From the NCBI GenBank assembly GCA_964524755.1, contig CAZGDR010000046.1:1-13788 (forward strand): a stretch of 13,788 bases of DNA. The letters are read 5' to 3'. Each line of letters starts with the position of its first letter. The first letter of the stretch is position 1. Positions 7,014 through 13,788 of the stretch are shown here, in pieces. Below the pieces are notes generated by a model that saw nothing but the letters and a program-made list of their open reading frames with translations, was not told the DNA's origin and made no database searches. The position numbers and the translations under genes are program-made. The DNA comes from JAQVOO01 sp964524755 (GTDB lineage: Bacteria; Spirochaetota; Spirochaetia; Sphaerochaetales; Sphaerochaetaceae).

Positions 7014-9046
7014 GCAAAACTGTTTTGAAAAAGAAGAATATCGCCCTAGCCAATGGAATAGAGCTCCCTGTATTTCAGGTGCACACTCTGATTGTTGGTA
7101 GTGGATCCGCTACGTTGAAAGCTGCTAATCGTTTGCATCAACTTGGGATTGAAGACATGGTAATCCTCACCGAATCGGTGAAGGGGGGGACCTCCTACAA
7201 TACAGGTTCTGACAAGCAGACCTATTACCGCCTCGCCACCGATGGTAAAGAGCCCGATTCGCCGTACATGATGGCACAGGATCTTTACAGGGGTGGAGCT
7301 ATGCATGGAGATCTGGCCTTAGTCGAATCTCTTGGTTCTCCAGAGAGCTTCTATTATCTTACCTCCCTCGGAGTACCGTTTCCTATCCATCAGTATGGGG
7401 GCTATGTCGGTTACAAAACCGACCATGATTCGCGCAAGCGAGGATGTTCTATTGGTCCTTACACTTCCAAGGAGATGGTAAGAGTTCTCTTGCAAGAAGT
7501 ACAAAGACGGAATATTCCTATCCATGAACAGACCGAAGTGATCTCGCTGATCACAAGCAATGAAAGGGTAGTTGGAGCTGTAGCAATTGCTCGGAAGAAC
7601 GTGCTGAATGATACCTATGGATTGTGCCTCTACATGGCAGATAACGTGGTATTTGGTACCGGAGGTCCGGGTGGGATCTATCAAGATTCAGTCTACCCCT
7701 CCTGTCATTCTGGGGCCATCGGATTGGCCTTGGAAATTGGTGCTGAAGCCAATAATCTCACTGAAACACAATTTGGTCTTGCCTCGACCAAATTCCGTTG
7801 GAACGTTTCAGGAAGTTATCAACAGGTCATTCCCTGCTATGTGAGTACCGATGCAGACGGGAACGACGAGCGTGAATTCCTACAGCCATTTTTTGAAAGT
7901 ACAGCCCAGATGTGTGAAGCAATCTTCTTGAAAGGGTACCAATGGCCTTTCGATGTAAAGAAGATTCTCGATCATGGGTCTTCCTTGATAGATATTCTTG
8001 TCTATCGGGAAAGAGTATTACTTGGTCGCCGTGTATTTTTAGATTTCACTAAAAATCCTGGTGCAGTTTCCGGTTCAACTGCATTCTCCCTGAATCGCTT
8101 GAAAGATGTCCCTAGGACATATCTCGAACGATCCGAGGCTTTTGGCGCTACTCCTTATGAACGTTTGCAAAAGATGAATCCGCAAGCAGTAGAGCTTTAT
8201 AGGACTCACAACATTGATTTAGAGACAGAGCGACTCGAAATCGCTGTTTGTTCTCAACACAATAATGGTGGTCTGTCAGTCGATATCTGGTGGGAATCGG
8301 AGAATATCCAACATCTTTTTCCGGTGGGAGAAGTTGCGGGAACTCACGGGGTAGAACGGCCCGGTGGGACAGCCTTAAACTCAGGACAAGTAGGGGCTGA
8401 GCGTGCAGCGAGAAAGATTGCTGGTTCTTATAGGGAACCCGAACTACAATGGAATGATTTCATGCTAGTAGCAAAAGAGAAAGCCACTTCACTTTTTGAG
8501 GTGGCAAAAAGGGCTGTGTTATCAGAAAGTGAGCAACTGAATGTGCCAGCAGATGGCATGTCAGATCTCAGAGCCTATCGAAAAGAATATCGAACACGGA
8601 TGAGTAGAGTTGGAGCTATGGTTCGTGAGAAGGATTTGCTTGAACATGAAATCCTTGATGCCAAACGCCAAGTCGATACATTTGGCGAACTCCGTGTGAA
8701 TACACCTCATCTGCTTCCCAAGTTGTTTCAGACAAGACATTTGGTGCTTACCCACTATGTTTACTTGCATGCTTTGCTGGCTTTCCTGAAAAGAGGGGGA
8801 GGAAGTAGAGGATCTGCTCTGGTGTTTGAAAAAGATGGCACACGTATCCACAAGGATCTGGAAACGGCTTTTCGATACAAGGAAGAACAGATCGAGGACC
8901 GAGATAAGATTCTGACTACAATTTATCGAGAAGGTGGATGTATCCATAAAGAAATCGATTGCCGTGTGATCCCCGAAGATGATTTTTGGTTCGAGATAGT
9001 CTGGCGAGATTATTTGCTAGGAAAACATCTCGAAGCACATGGTTAA
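7010..9046 (+). CDS. FAD-dependent fumarate reductase/succinate dehydrogenase-like flavoprotein
   Basis: The 678-residue protein is a FAD oxidoreductase of the SdhA/FrdA/aspartate-oxidase superfamily. The FAD-binding Rossmann motif is at 28-34 (IVGSGSA) with Glu55 for the ribose, and GGTSYNTGSDKQ at 59-70 matches the family's second FAD contact. Catalytic-type residues are visible: Arg340 in GRRVFLD, His417 in QHNNGG, and Arg450 in HGVERPGGTALN. This set resembles the hydride-transfer and proton-shuttle residues of fumarate reductases. The C-terminal 200 residues are helical and charged, and the protein is longer than a typical SdhA (about 580-600). There is no signal peptide and no haem, FMN-binding or Fe-S subunit next to it, so it is cytoplasmic and its electron partner is unknown. 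It overlaps the regulator gene by 4 nt. A role in reducing an unsaturated acid, or oxidising a product, fits the context; it is not a respiratory Sdh/Frd complex. Confidence 0.87.
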   Translation: MSKTVLKKKNIALANGIELPVFQVHTLIVGSGSATLKAANRLHQLGIEDMVILTESVKGGTSYNTGSDKQTYYRLATDGKEPDSPYMMAQDLYRGGAMHGDLALVESLGSPESFYYLTSLGVPFPIHQYGGYVGYKTDHDSRKRGCSIGPYTSKEMVRVLLQEVQRRNIPIHEQTEVISLITSNERVVGAVAIARKNVLNDTYGLCLYMADNVVFGTGGPGGIYQDSVYPSCHSGAIGLALEIGAEANNLTETQFGLASTKFRWNVSGSYQQVIPCYVSTDADGNDEREFLQPFFESTAQMCEAIFLKGYQWPFDVKKILDHGSSLIDILVYRERVLLGRRVFLDFTKNPGAVSGSTAFSLNRLKDVPRTYLERSEAFGATPYERLQKMNPQAVELYRTHNIDLETERLEIAVCSQHNNGGLSVDIWWESENIQHLFPVGEVAGTHGVERPGGTALNSGQVGAERAARKIAGSYREPELQWNDFMLVAKEKATSLFEVAKRAVLSESEQLNVPADGMSDLRAYRKEYRTRMSRVGAMVREKDLLEHEILDAKRQVDTFGELRVNTPHLLPKLFQTRHLVLTHYVYLHALLAFLKRGGGSRGSALVFEKDGTRIHKDLETAFRYKEEQIEDRDKILTTIYREGGCIHKEIDCRVIPEDDFWFEIVWRDYLLGKHLEAHG

Positions 9047-9054
9047 ATGAAAAT

Positions 9055-9073
9055 AAAGTTCCGTGGGAACTTT
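9055..9073 (+). other. Intercistronic hairpin before the binding-protein gene
   Basis: AAAGTTCC-GTG-GGAACTTT forms an 8-bp stem with a 3-nt loop, 8 nt after the stop of the FAD protein. Seven A residues follow, so it is not a plus-strand intrinsic terminator. It may protect or mark the 5' end of a processed dctP-dctQ-dctM transcript. Confidence 0.45.
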
Positions 9074-9096
9074 AAAAAAATACTAAGGAGTATGTT

Positions 9097-10110
9097 ATGA
9101 GACGAATTATTTCGCTGATTCTAATGGTGGCGTTGGTTACCGGAGCGCTCTTTGCTGCTGGTCAAGCCGATGCACAACCAGCTGAAGACAAAGTCTTTGA
9201 AGCTACGTTTGCTCACGTTGTTCGACCTACAATCGCAAAAGGTGTTGCTGCTGACATGTTCGCAGACATGGTGAGAGAACGATCCAATGGGCGACTGGAT
9301 ATTTCTGTTTACCCAGATAGCCAGTTAGGTAATGACCGTGAGATTACTGAACAGATGCAACTTGGTGATATTGAGTTTAATGCTCCATTCACCGGTGTGC
9401 TTCCTGCTTTTGTACCGCAGACACAGTTATTTGACCTCCCGTTCGGGTTCTCCAATTCCCAACACGTCTATAATGCTATGCATGGAGAGGTTGGTGAGAT
9501 TTTGAATGAGTACCTGCTCAAACAAGGCTTGCGCGTTCTTGGTTACTGGGATGGTGGATTCAAGGCAATGACGAACAACTCTCGTCCAATTCGCACACCT
9601 GAAGACATGAAAGGTTTGAGATTCCGTGTTTCTCAGAGCCCCCTTTTAATTTCCCAGTTTGCTGCTCTTGGAGCCAGTGGAGTAGATATCGCATTTGCTG
9701 AACTTTACACTGCTTTACAACAGGGTACTATTGATGGTCAGGAAAACAGTTTAGCCAACATCTTTACCCGACGCTTCTATGAAGCCCAGAAGTACATGAC
9801 TGTCAGTGAGCATGGTTATCTCGGTTATGTCTTCCTTGTGAGTGAGCCTTTCTACCAGTCACTTCCTAACGATCTGAAAAAGATTGTCGACGAAGTTGCT
9901 GAAGAAGTATCTGTCTGGCAGTGGGAACAAGCTAGAGCTGAAGATATGGAGTACTTGAATAAATTGCGAGAAACTGACATTGAAGTTATCGAACTCACTG
10001 CGGCCGAAAAGCAGAAGTTTGTCGATGCGACCAAGTCGGTTTATGATGTATTCCGCAATTCTGTTGATGGTGCTGACAAGTTGATTGAAGCTCTCGAGAA
10101 ATCGAGATAA
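9097..10110 (+). CDS. dctP: TRAP transporter solute-binding protein, DctP family
   Basis: The 337-residue protein binds a carboxylate in the periplasm and hands it to the DctQ-DctM permease. A signal peptide with hydrophobic core LILMVALVTGALFAAG is at 7-22; no lipobox cysteine follows, so it should be soluble after cleavage. The DctP fold is clear from SQLGNDREITEQMQLGDIEF at 75-94, WDGGFKAMTN at 151-160, MKGLRFRVSQSP at 171-182, and a conserved segment YTALQQGTIDGQENSLANI at 204-222. Arg177 in LRFRV is at the position of the arginine that pairs with the ligand carboxylate in this family. The start at 9097 is preceded by AGGAG at 6 nt. Hairpins on both sides suggest that it is produced in excess of the permease genes. 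The ligand is likely an organic or sugar acid; which one cannot be told. Confidence 0.95.
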   Translation: MRRIISLILMVALVTGALFAAGQADAQPAEDKVFEATFAHVVRPTIAKGVAADMFADMVRERSNGRLDISVYPDSQLGNDREITEQMQLGDIEFNAPFTGVLPAFVPQTQLFDLPFGFSNSQHVYNAMHGEVGEILNEYLLKQGLRVLGYWDGGFKAMTNNSRPIRTPEDMKGLRFRVSQSPLLISQFAALGASGVDIAFAELYTALQQGTIDGQENSLANIFTRRFYEAQKYMTVSEHGYLGYVFLVSEPFYQSLPNDLKKIVDEVAEEVSVWQWEQARAEDMEYLNKLRETDIEVIELTAAEKQKFVDATKSVYDVFRNSVDGADKLIEALEKSR

Positions 10111-10127
10111 GCAAGAAAAGTGGCTCT

Positions 10128-10177
10128 GATTTGTACCAGTCACCTGAGACATTACTGTCTTGGGTGACTAACAAATC
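10128..10177 (+). other. Long stem-loop between dctP and dctQ
   Basis: The RNA can form GATTTGT/ACAAATC (10128-10134 with 10171-10177), a small internal loop, and then a 12-bp stem GTCACCTGAGAC with GTCTTGGGTGAC (10139-10150 with 10157-10168) that contains two G-U pairs, closed by a 6-nt loop. No U tract follows. Such structures after solute-binding-protein genes often shield the upstream mRNA from 3' decay and reduce read-through, giving more binding protein than permease. That role is inferred. Confidence 0.65.
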
Positions 10178-10197
10178 TTGCCGAATGGAAGTGTGTT

Positions 10198-10677
10198 ATG
10201 AAAAAAATCCTCGTTTTACTTGAAGAAGATATACCTGCAGTACTCATGGTTGTTACTTCACTGATTATATTCATTCAAGTGGTGTTGCGGTATGTGTTTG
10301 GTCAGTCCATCGTGTGGGCTGAAGAATTCGCCCGTTATGGTATTGTACTTTTTGTTTTTCTTGGCAGTAGCTTGGCAGTCAGAAAAGGTGCACATGCTTC
10401 AGTAGATGTCTTGGTGAAGCTGCTCCCCCGAGTTCCGCAGCGAATAGTGGAAATCTTGGCTATATTAGTGTCCATTGGATATTGTGTGATGGTCACACGG
10501 TTTGGACTGGAGTTGGTCTTTAGGGTAAGAGCGATGGGTAACATTACGCCCACCCTTGAGATACCCATGTTCATCCCCTATTTGGCCATTCCCCTCGGAT
10601 GTTCACTCATGGCCATTCGCTATATCATGGAGTTGGTTGCCAAGATCAAAGCTCCGATGGAGGATAAAGCATTATGA
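10198..10677 (+). CDS. dctQ: TRAP transporter small membrane subunit, DctQ family
   Basis: The 159-residue membrane protein has four hydrophobic segments at about 12-33, 46-62, 82-103 and 122-145, the standard DctQ layout. The motif IVWAEEFARYGIVLFVFLGS at 38-57 followed by RKGAHASVDVL at 62-72 is diagnostic of the family. It pairs with DctM and is needed for transport, although the substrate path lies mainly in DctM. The start is preceded by GGAA at 7 nt, a weaker site than that of dctP. The gene end overlaps dctM by 4 nt (ATGA). Confidence 0.93.
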   Translation: MKKILVLLEEDIPAVLMVVTSLIIFIQVVLRYVFGQSIVWAEEFARYGIVLFVFLGSSLAVRKGAHASVDVLVKLLPRVPQRIVEILAILVSIGYCVMVTRFGLELVFRVRAMGNITPTLEIPMFIPYLAIPLGCSLMAIRYIMELVAKIKAPMEDKAL

Positions 10678-11930
10678 TGGTATTGATATTATTCACAATC
10701 TTGCTTGTAATTGGTGTCCCTATCGGTATCTCTACTGGAATGAGTGCTATGTTGTTCATGCATTTTGAAGCTGGCAGAAGTTATGGATCGATCATCCAAG
10801 CACTGTTTTCCGGTATCGACTCGTTTGCTTTGATGGCAATACCATTCTTTATCTTTGCTGGTGATATCATGCTCAAAGGTGGTGTCTCTAAGCGCTTAAT
10901 TGATTTTGCTAAAAAGTTGGTTGGTTGGACAAACGGAGGGCTGCCAATTACCGGTGTTATCTCATCGATGTTTTTTGCAGCTCTCTCAGGAAGTTCTCCG
11001 GCGACAGTTGCGGCTATCGGTGGAATCATGATCCCTTCGATGGAAGAGGCTAAATATTCTAAGCGATTTTCCGTTGGGCTTATGTGCGCCGCTGGTTCGT
11101 TGGGAATTATTATCCCCCCCAGTATCACTCTTCTTGTGTATGGTGTTGTCGCAGAGCAGTCGATTGCCCAGCTTTTCTTGGCGGGAATCATTCCAGGGAT
11201 TTTGATTGGCCTGATTCTCATGGTCGCAGCATATATTATTTCCCGTAAACAGCCCTATGTGAAGGAGCCCTTCCCCAAGTTGAAGGAAGTCTTTCGTTCA
11301 TTTAGAAGTTCTTTTTGGGGATTGATGATGCCCATAGTCGTGTTGGGTGGTATATATCTTGGAGTCTTCACTCCGACAGAATCAGCAGCAGTTGCTGTAG
11401 TCTATAGCTTAGTGGTCAGTTTGTTCGTCTACAAGGAATTGAAGTTTTCAGAAATCTTGGATATAGCCAAAAAATCGGTGACTATCTCTGCTGTCATTAT
11501 GTTTATCATTGCCAATGCCACTGTGTTGAGCCGTTATCTAACGTTCAGGAAAGTTCCCATAATGCTTGCCGAGTTCATTCTCCAATATGCCTCGACACCT
11601 TTTACTTTGTTGTTGTTCATTAACGTACTGTTATTACTTGTTGGTATGATCATGGATCCTAGTGCAGCAGTCACTATCCTTGCTCCGCTATTCTTGCCCG
11701 CGGTCATGGCTTTAGGTGTCCATCCGGTCCACTTCGGTATCATCATGATTGTCAACCTTGCCATCGGTATGGTAACACCACCGTTCGGCTTAAACCTCTA
11801 TGTCGGAGCTGGTATCAGTAAAATGACAGTATCACAGGTGACTCATGCGGTTCTACCCTTTATAGGTTTGTTGATTATTGCTCTATTGGTCATTACCTTC
11901 GTACCCGCATTGTCGTTGATGCTCTTGTAA
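10674..11930 (+). CDS. dctM: TRAP transporter large permease subunit, DctM family
   Basis: The 418-residue protein is the sodium-coupled transport subunit, with hydrophobic segments along its whole length. Family motifs include AIPFFIFAGDIMLKGGVSKR, SGSSPATVAAIGGIMIPSM and AAGSLGIIIPPSI in the first half, and the related MIMDPSAAVTILAPLFLPAV and NLAIGMVTPPFGLNLYVGAG in the second half, which reflects the two-fold repeat of DctM. Length agrees with the usual about 425 residues. GGAGG at 10659-10663 lies inside the end of dctQ, 10 nt before the ATG. A second ATG follows at once at 10677. This is the last gene of unit 2; the convergent terminator follows within 20 nt. Confidence 0.95.
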   Translation: MMVLILFTILLVIGVPIGISTGMSAMLFMHFEAGRSYGSIIQALFSGIDSFALMAIPFFIFAGDIMLKGGVSKRLIDFAKKLVGWTNGGLPITGVISSMFFAALSGSSPATVAAIGGIMIPSMEEAKYSKRFSVGLMCAAGSLGIIIPPSITLLVYGVVAEQSIAQLFLAGIIPGILIGLILMVAAYIISRKQPYVKEPFPKLKEVFRSFRSSFWGLMMPIVVLGGIYLGVFTPTESAAVAVVYSLVVSLFVYKELKFSEILDIAKKSVTISAVIMFIIANATVLSRYLTFRKVPIMLAEFILQYASTPFTLLLFINVLLLLVGMIMDPSAAVTILAPLFLPAVMALGVHPVHFGIIMIVNLAIGMVTPPFGLNLYVGAGISKMTVSQVTHAVLPFIGLLIIALLVITFVPALSLMLL

Positions 11931-11949
11931 ACAATATCTGGTTATAAAA

Positions 11950-11989
11950 AGAAGGCCGAATATTCCCACAATTTGAATATTCGGCTTCT
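11950..11989 (-). terminator. Intrinsic terminator between convergent dctM and SDR genes
   Basis: GCCGAATATTC and GAATATTCGGC form an 11-bp stem around the loop CCACAATTT; an additional GAAG/CTTC pairs after a one-base bulge. On the minus strand the stem runs into CTTTTTATAA, a good U tract, so it ends the SDR transcript. On the plus strand the tail is weak (TATGTTGCC), though the hairpin may also serve dctM. Confidence 0.8.
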
Positions 11990-12020
11990 ATGTTGCCCTT
12001 CGATTAGATTTACTATGGGG

Positions 12021-12818
12021 CTAGAGACGGGGTATATGCATACCTCCGTCGGTAAAGATGACTGTTCCTGTCGAATAGGGGAAATAACCCTTTGCTAGGG
12101 CAGCGACAGCTTTGCCAGTGTCGCTAGGTTCTCCCCAACGCCCTTGTGGAATGAGACCATCACCGATGAGAGAGTCGTACTTCTCTTTTACCTTAGACGT
12201 CATGTCTGTAGCCACTATACCAGGTCGTATCTCATAGACTTGGATGTCATGGGGTGCCAACCGTATAGACCAGAGTGAGGCAGCCATAGATAAGGCGGCC
12301 TTCGAAATGCAATAGTCTCCACGGTTGATAGATACAGTGTCGACCGAAACACTAGTGACGAAGATTACCTTGTATCCCGATTCAATCCGTGACGGTATTC
12401 CAGCTTCAAGCCACCGCTTCGCCACTGCTTGTGTGAGGAAGTAGGGGCCTTGCGTATTGGTTCTTAGTAAATCTTCAAAGGATTCCTCGGAAGCGTCGAG
12501 GATATCTGCGCGAACTTTTGGGGCAATGCCGGCATTGTTCACGAGGATGTCGATGGTGCCGAATGTGGTGAATACCTCATCTACCAATGCCTTCCGATCT
12601 TCTTTGTTACCGATGTCGGCTTTGAATATCTCAAATGAAGCGCCACTATGGCGGGCCAGTTCACGACAGTCCTGTGCTGTTTGCTTGGCAGCCTCTTCGT
12701 TTCCTACGTAGGTGATAGCTACCGAGAAGCCCTCCTTCGCCAACTGCATGGCAATTCCACGACCAATTCCACGACTGGATCCAGTGACCAGTGCTACAGG
12801 AGTTTTTGCTACTTCCAT
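12021..12818 (-). CDS. Short-chain dehydrogenase/reductase, 3-ketoacyl-ACP reductase-like
   Basis: The 265-residue protein is a classical SDR that interconverts a hydroxyl and a keto group with NAD(P). It shows TGSSRGIG at 12-19, NNAGIAP at 94-100, Asn121, Ser156, and YCISK at 169-173, giving the complete Asn-Ser-Tyr-Lys set. RPGIVATDM at 198-206 and a C-terminal FTDGGMHI also fit. Annotation pipelines usually name such proteins FabG-like, but here the setting beside a carboxylate transporter and sugar-acid type enzymes favours a catabolic hydroxy-acid or polyol dehydrogenase. The ATG at 12818 is preceded by GGAGGG at 4 nt; an in-frame TTG 12 nt upstream is rejected. It lies on the opposite strand, convergent to the TRAP genes, so it has its own promoter. 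No copy of O1/O2 is seen upstream. Confidence 0.92.
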   Translation of the reverse strand: MEVAKTPVALVTGSSRGIGRGIAMQLAKEGFSVAITYVGNEEAAKQTAQDCRELARHSGASFEIFKADIGNKEDRKALVDEVFTTFGTIDILVNNAGIAPKVRADILDASEESFEDLLRTNTQGPYFLTQAVAKRWLEAGIPSRIESGYKVIFVTSVSVDTVSINRGDYCISKAALSMAASLWSIRLAPHDIQVYEIRPGIVATDMTSKVKEKYDSLIGDGLIPQGRWGEPSDTGKAVAALAKGYFPYSTGTVIFTDGGMHIPRL

Positions 12819-12822
12819 GATT

Positions 12823-12828
12823 CCCTCC
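12823..12828 (-). promoter_or_regulatory. Ribosome binding site of the SDR
   Basis: The minus strand reads GGAGGG followed by AATC and ATG. It selects the start at 12818 over the upstream in-frame TTG at 12830, which would place the site inside the coding sequence. Confidence 0.7.
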
Positions 12829-13096
12829 AAATTCTCTATTAAAAAATAACTACCTCTTCATAGTACCTTGAGAGCGAGATCTTTGGAAGTGTCGTGACCG
12901 AAAATTTACCCCATCGTGACCAAGGTTTATTGTTTGGTACACTATAGTTATGGGAAAAATTTCATAGCCAGACCAAGATGATTTGGACGATTTCTTCCTT
13001 GTCTGTAAGGACGCCATATAATAGTTGCCTATCTTTCTTTATTGATGTCGGTTAATGAATGTACCGCTTGGAAACAGAATCCAAACTTTGTCTCCC
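12829..13096. other. Divergent intergenic region between the SDR and the aldo/keto reductase
   Basis: No gene is seen. For the minus-strand SDR, a possible -10 TACTAT (plus-strand 12860-12865) lies 17 bp from a poor -35 (TTCCAA, plus-strand 12883-12888). An 8-base word, TCGTGACC, occurs twice as a direct repeat at 12892-12899 and 12914-12921, 22 bp apart and just upstream of that weak -35. This could be an activator site, but an 8-base repeat in a region this size can arise by chance. Confidence 0.35.
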
Positions 13097-13126
13097 TTGA
13101 CTTTAGGGGAAGTACCTACGTAAGAT
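13097..13126 (+). promoter_or_regulatory. Promoter of the aldo/keto reductase gene, long spacer
   Basis: TTGACT (13097-13102) is followed after 18 bp by TAAGAT (13121-13126), or after 19 bp by AAGATT. A small dyad, TAGG (13104-13107) and CCTA (13115-13118), sits within the spacer. A long spacer with a centred dyad is the layout of MerR-family controlled promoters, which often drive aldo/keto reductases. The match to such operators is partial, so this is suggestive only. Confidence 0.45.
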
Positions 13127-13157
13127 TAACTATCACTCATCAAATGGAGGATAAGTT

Positions 13158-13788
13158 ATGAAAAAGAGACCCTTTGGTTTAGATAAGACGATGGTATCCG
13201 AGGTTGGACTCGGCACCTGGCAGATTGGAGGAGGATGGGGAACAATTGAAGATAAGACAGCTATGGAAATTCTCCATACTGCCACTCAGGCAGGAATAAC
13301 GTTCTTTGATACAGCAGATGTGTACGGTGACGGAAGAAGTGAGAAGTTCATTGGTAAATTCTTGAAACAGCACCCAGAAAAGATTTATGTCGCAACTAAA
13401 TTGGGTCGTAATTCCAATCCAGGTTGGCCTGAAAACTTTACTCCTGAAGCGATGATTCAACATACAGAAAATTCCCTTTCCCGCTTGGGCTTAGAGCGAC
13501 TTGATCTTATTCAGCTCCATTGCATCCCTCAAGATGTCTTGGCTGACGGGGCTGTGTTCGATGTTCTGAGAGACCTGAAGAAACAAGGTAAGATTGCTGA
13601 CTTCGGAGCCAGCGTTGAATCTGTGGAAGAGGGACTCATTTGTCTGAAGGAAGAGGGGATTGCTTCACTGCAAGTTATTTTCAACATATATCGTCAGAAA
13701 CTCATCACCGAGCTATTCGACAAGGCAAAACAGCAGGGAGTTTCCATAATTGCACGTGTCCCATTAGCTAGTGGACTCCTATCTGGAA
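13158..13788 (+). CDS. Aldo/keto reductase, 3' end beyond the window
   Basis: The first 210 residues of an NAD(P)H-dependent aldo/keto reductase are visible; the frame is still open at the window end. The (beta/alpha)8 barrel starts with VGLGTWQIGG at 16-25. The catalytic tetrad is complete: Asp51 (FFDTAD), Tyr56 (VYG), Lys81 (ATKLG) and His121 (LHC). GLERLDLIQLH at 111-121 is the usual strand before the histidine. GGAGG lies 7 nt before the ATG at 13158. The family reduces aldehydes and ketones to alcohols; substrates of this subgroup cannot be predicted. It may belong to the locus or may be an independent gene, because it has its own promoter and no O1/O2-type operator. Confidence 0.93.
   Translation, partial: MKKRPFGLDKTMVSEVGLGTWQIGGGWGTIEDKTAMEILHTATQAGITFFDTADVYGDGRSEKFIGKFLKQHPEKIYVATKLGRNSNPGWPENFTPEAMIQHTENSLSRLGLERLDLIQLHCIPQDVLADGAVFDVLRDLKKQGKIADFGASVESVEEGLICLKEEGIASLQVIFNIYRQKLITELFDKAKQQGVSIIARVPLASGLLSG

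Noticed and set aside
8765..8772. TTGCATGC, a half match to the O1/O2 12-mer
   Set aside because: It lies deep inside the FAD protein gene, is single rather than paired, and has no promoter next to it. The same holds for GCATGCA at 3174-3180.
4816..9046. Reading the OYE and FAD proteins as a split two-domain enoate reductase
   Set aside because: The FAD protein is of the SdhA/FrdA type, not of the disulfide-oxidoreductase type found in the C-terminal half of such enzymes, so a simple gene split does not explain the pair. Cooperation remains possible and is listed as inference.
12892..12921. Direct repeat TCGTGACC, 22 bp apart, upstream of the SDR
   Set aside because: An 8-base word repeated once in about 340 bases is near chance expectation, and the arms do not extend. 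Kept only as a remark in the intergenic entry.

Overview
The window looks like an accessory metabolic island from a fermentative, probably anaerobic bacterium. The best guess is a spirochaete of the Sphaerochaeta type: base composition is moderate, the solute-binding protein has a signal peptide ending in the FAAGQ-like style common in that group, and the redox enzymes are of types frequent in strict anaerobes. This assignment is an inference from style, not from a marker gene.

Layout. Positions 1-555 hold no convincing gene. At 556-1641 (minus strand) lies a two-part protein with a pRiA4b ORF-3-like C-terminal domain, unrelated to the rest. From 1750 to 11930 the plus strand carries a catabolic locus in two transcription units. 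Unit 1 starts at a strong promoter (TTGACA, 17 bp, TACAAT) whose -10 is built into a perfect 19-bp inverted repeat. It encodes an IlvD/Edd-family dehydratase and a zinc-dependent MDR dehydrogenase. A GC-rich hairpin follows. Unit 2 starts at a second promoter with the same operator layout. It encodes an Old Yellow Enzyme-type flavin/Fe-S reductase, a LacI-family regulator, a large fumarate-reductase-like FAD protein, and a complete three-gene TRAP transporter (DctP, DctQ, DctM). Several junctions are ATGA overlaps, and hairpins flank the binding-protein gene. A convergent terminator separates this locus from a minus-strand SDR dehydrogenase (12021-12818). Divergent from the SDR is an aldo/keto reductase that runs off the window end.

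How it may work. A carboxylate, probably a sugar acid or related hydroxy acid, would enter through the TRAP system. It would be oxidised and dehydrated by the MDR dehydrogenase, SDR and dehydratase, and an unsaturated or keto intermediate could then be reduced by the OYE-type enzyme and/or the fumarate-reductase-like flavoprotein. The LacI-type regulator in unit 2 is the obvious candidate to bind the shared twin-site operators and to control both units and itself. No sugar-acid kinase or aldolase is present, so the substrate and the end of the pathway cannot be read from this window. The most interesting signals are the enzyme combination, the matched double operators 21 bp apart, and the shortened OYE that keeps an Fe-S cysteine motif but lacks the usual C-terminal electron-input half.
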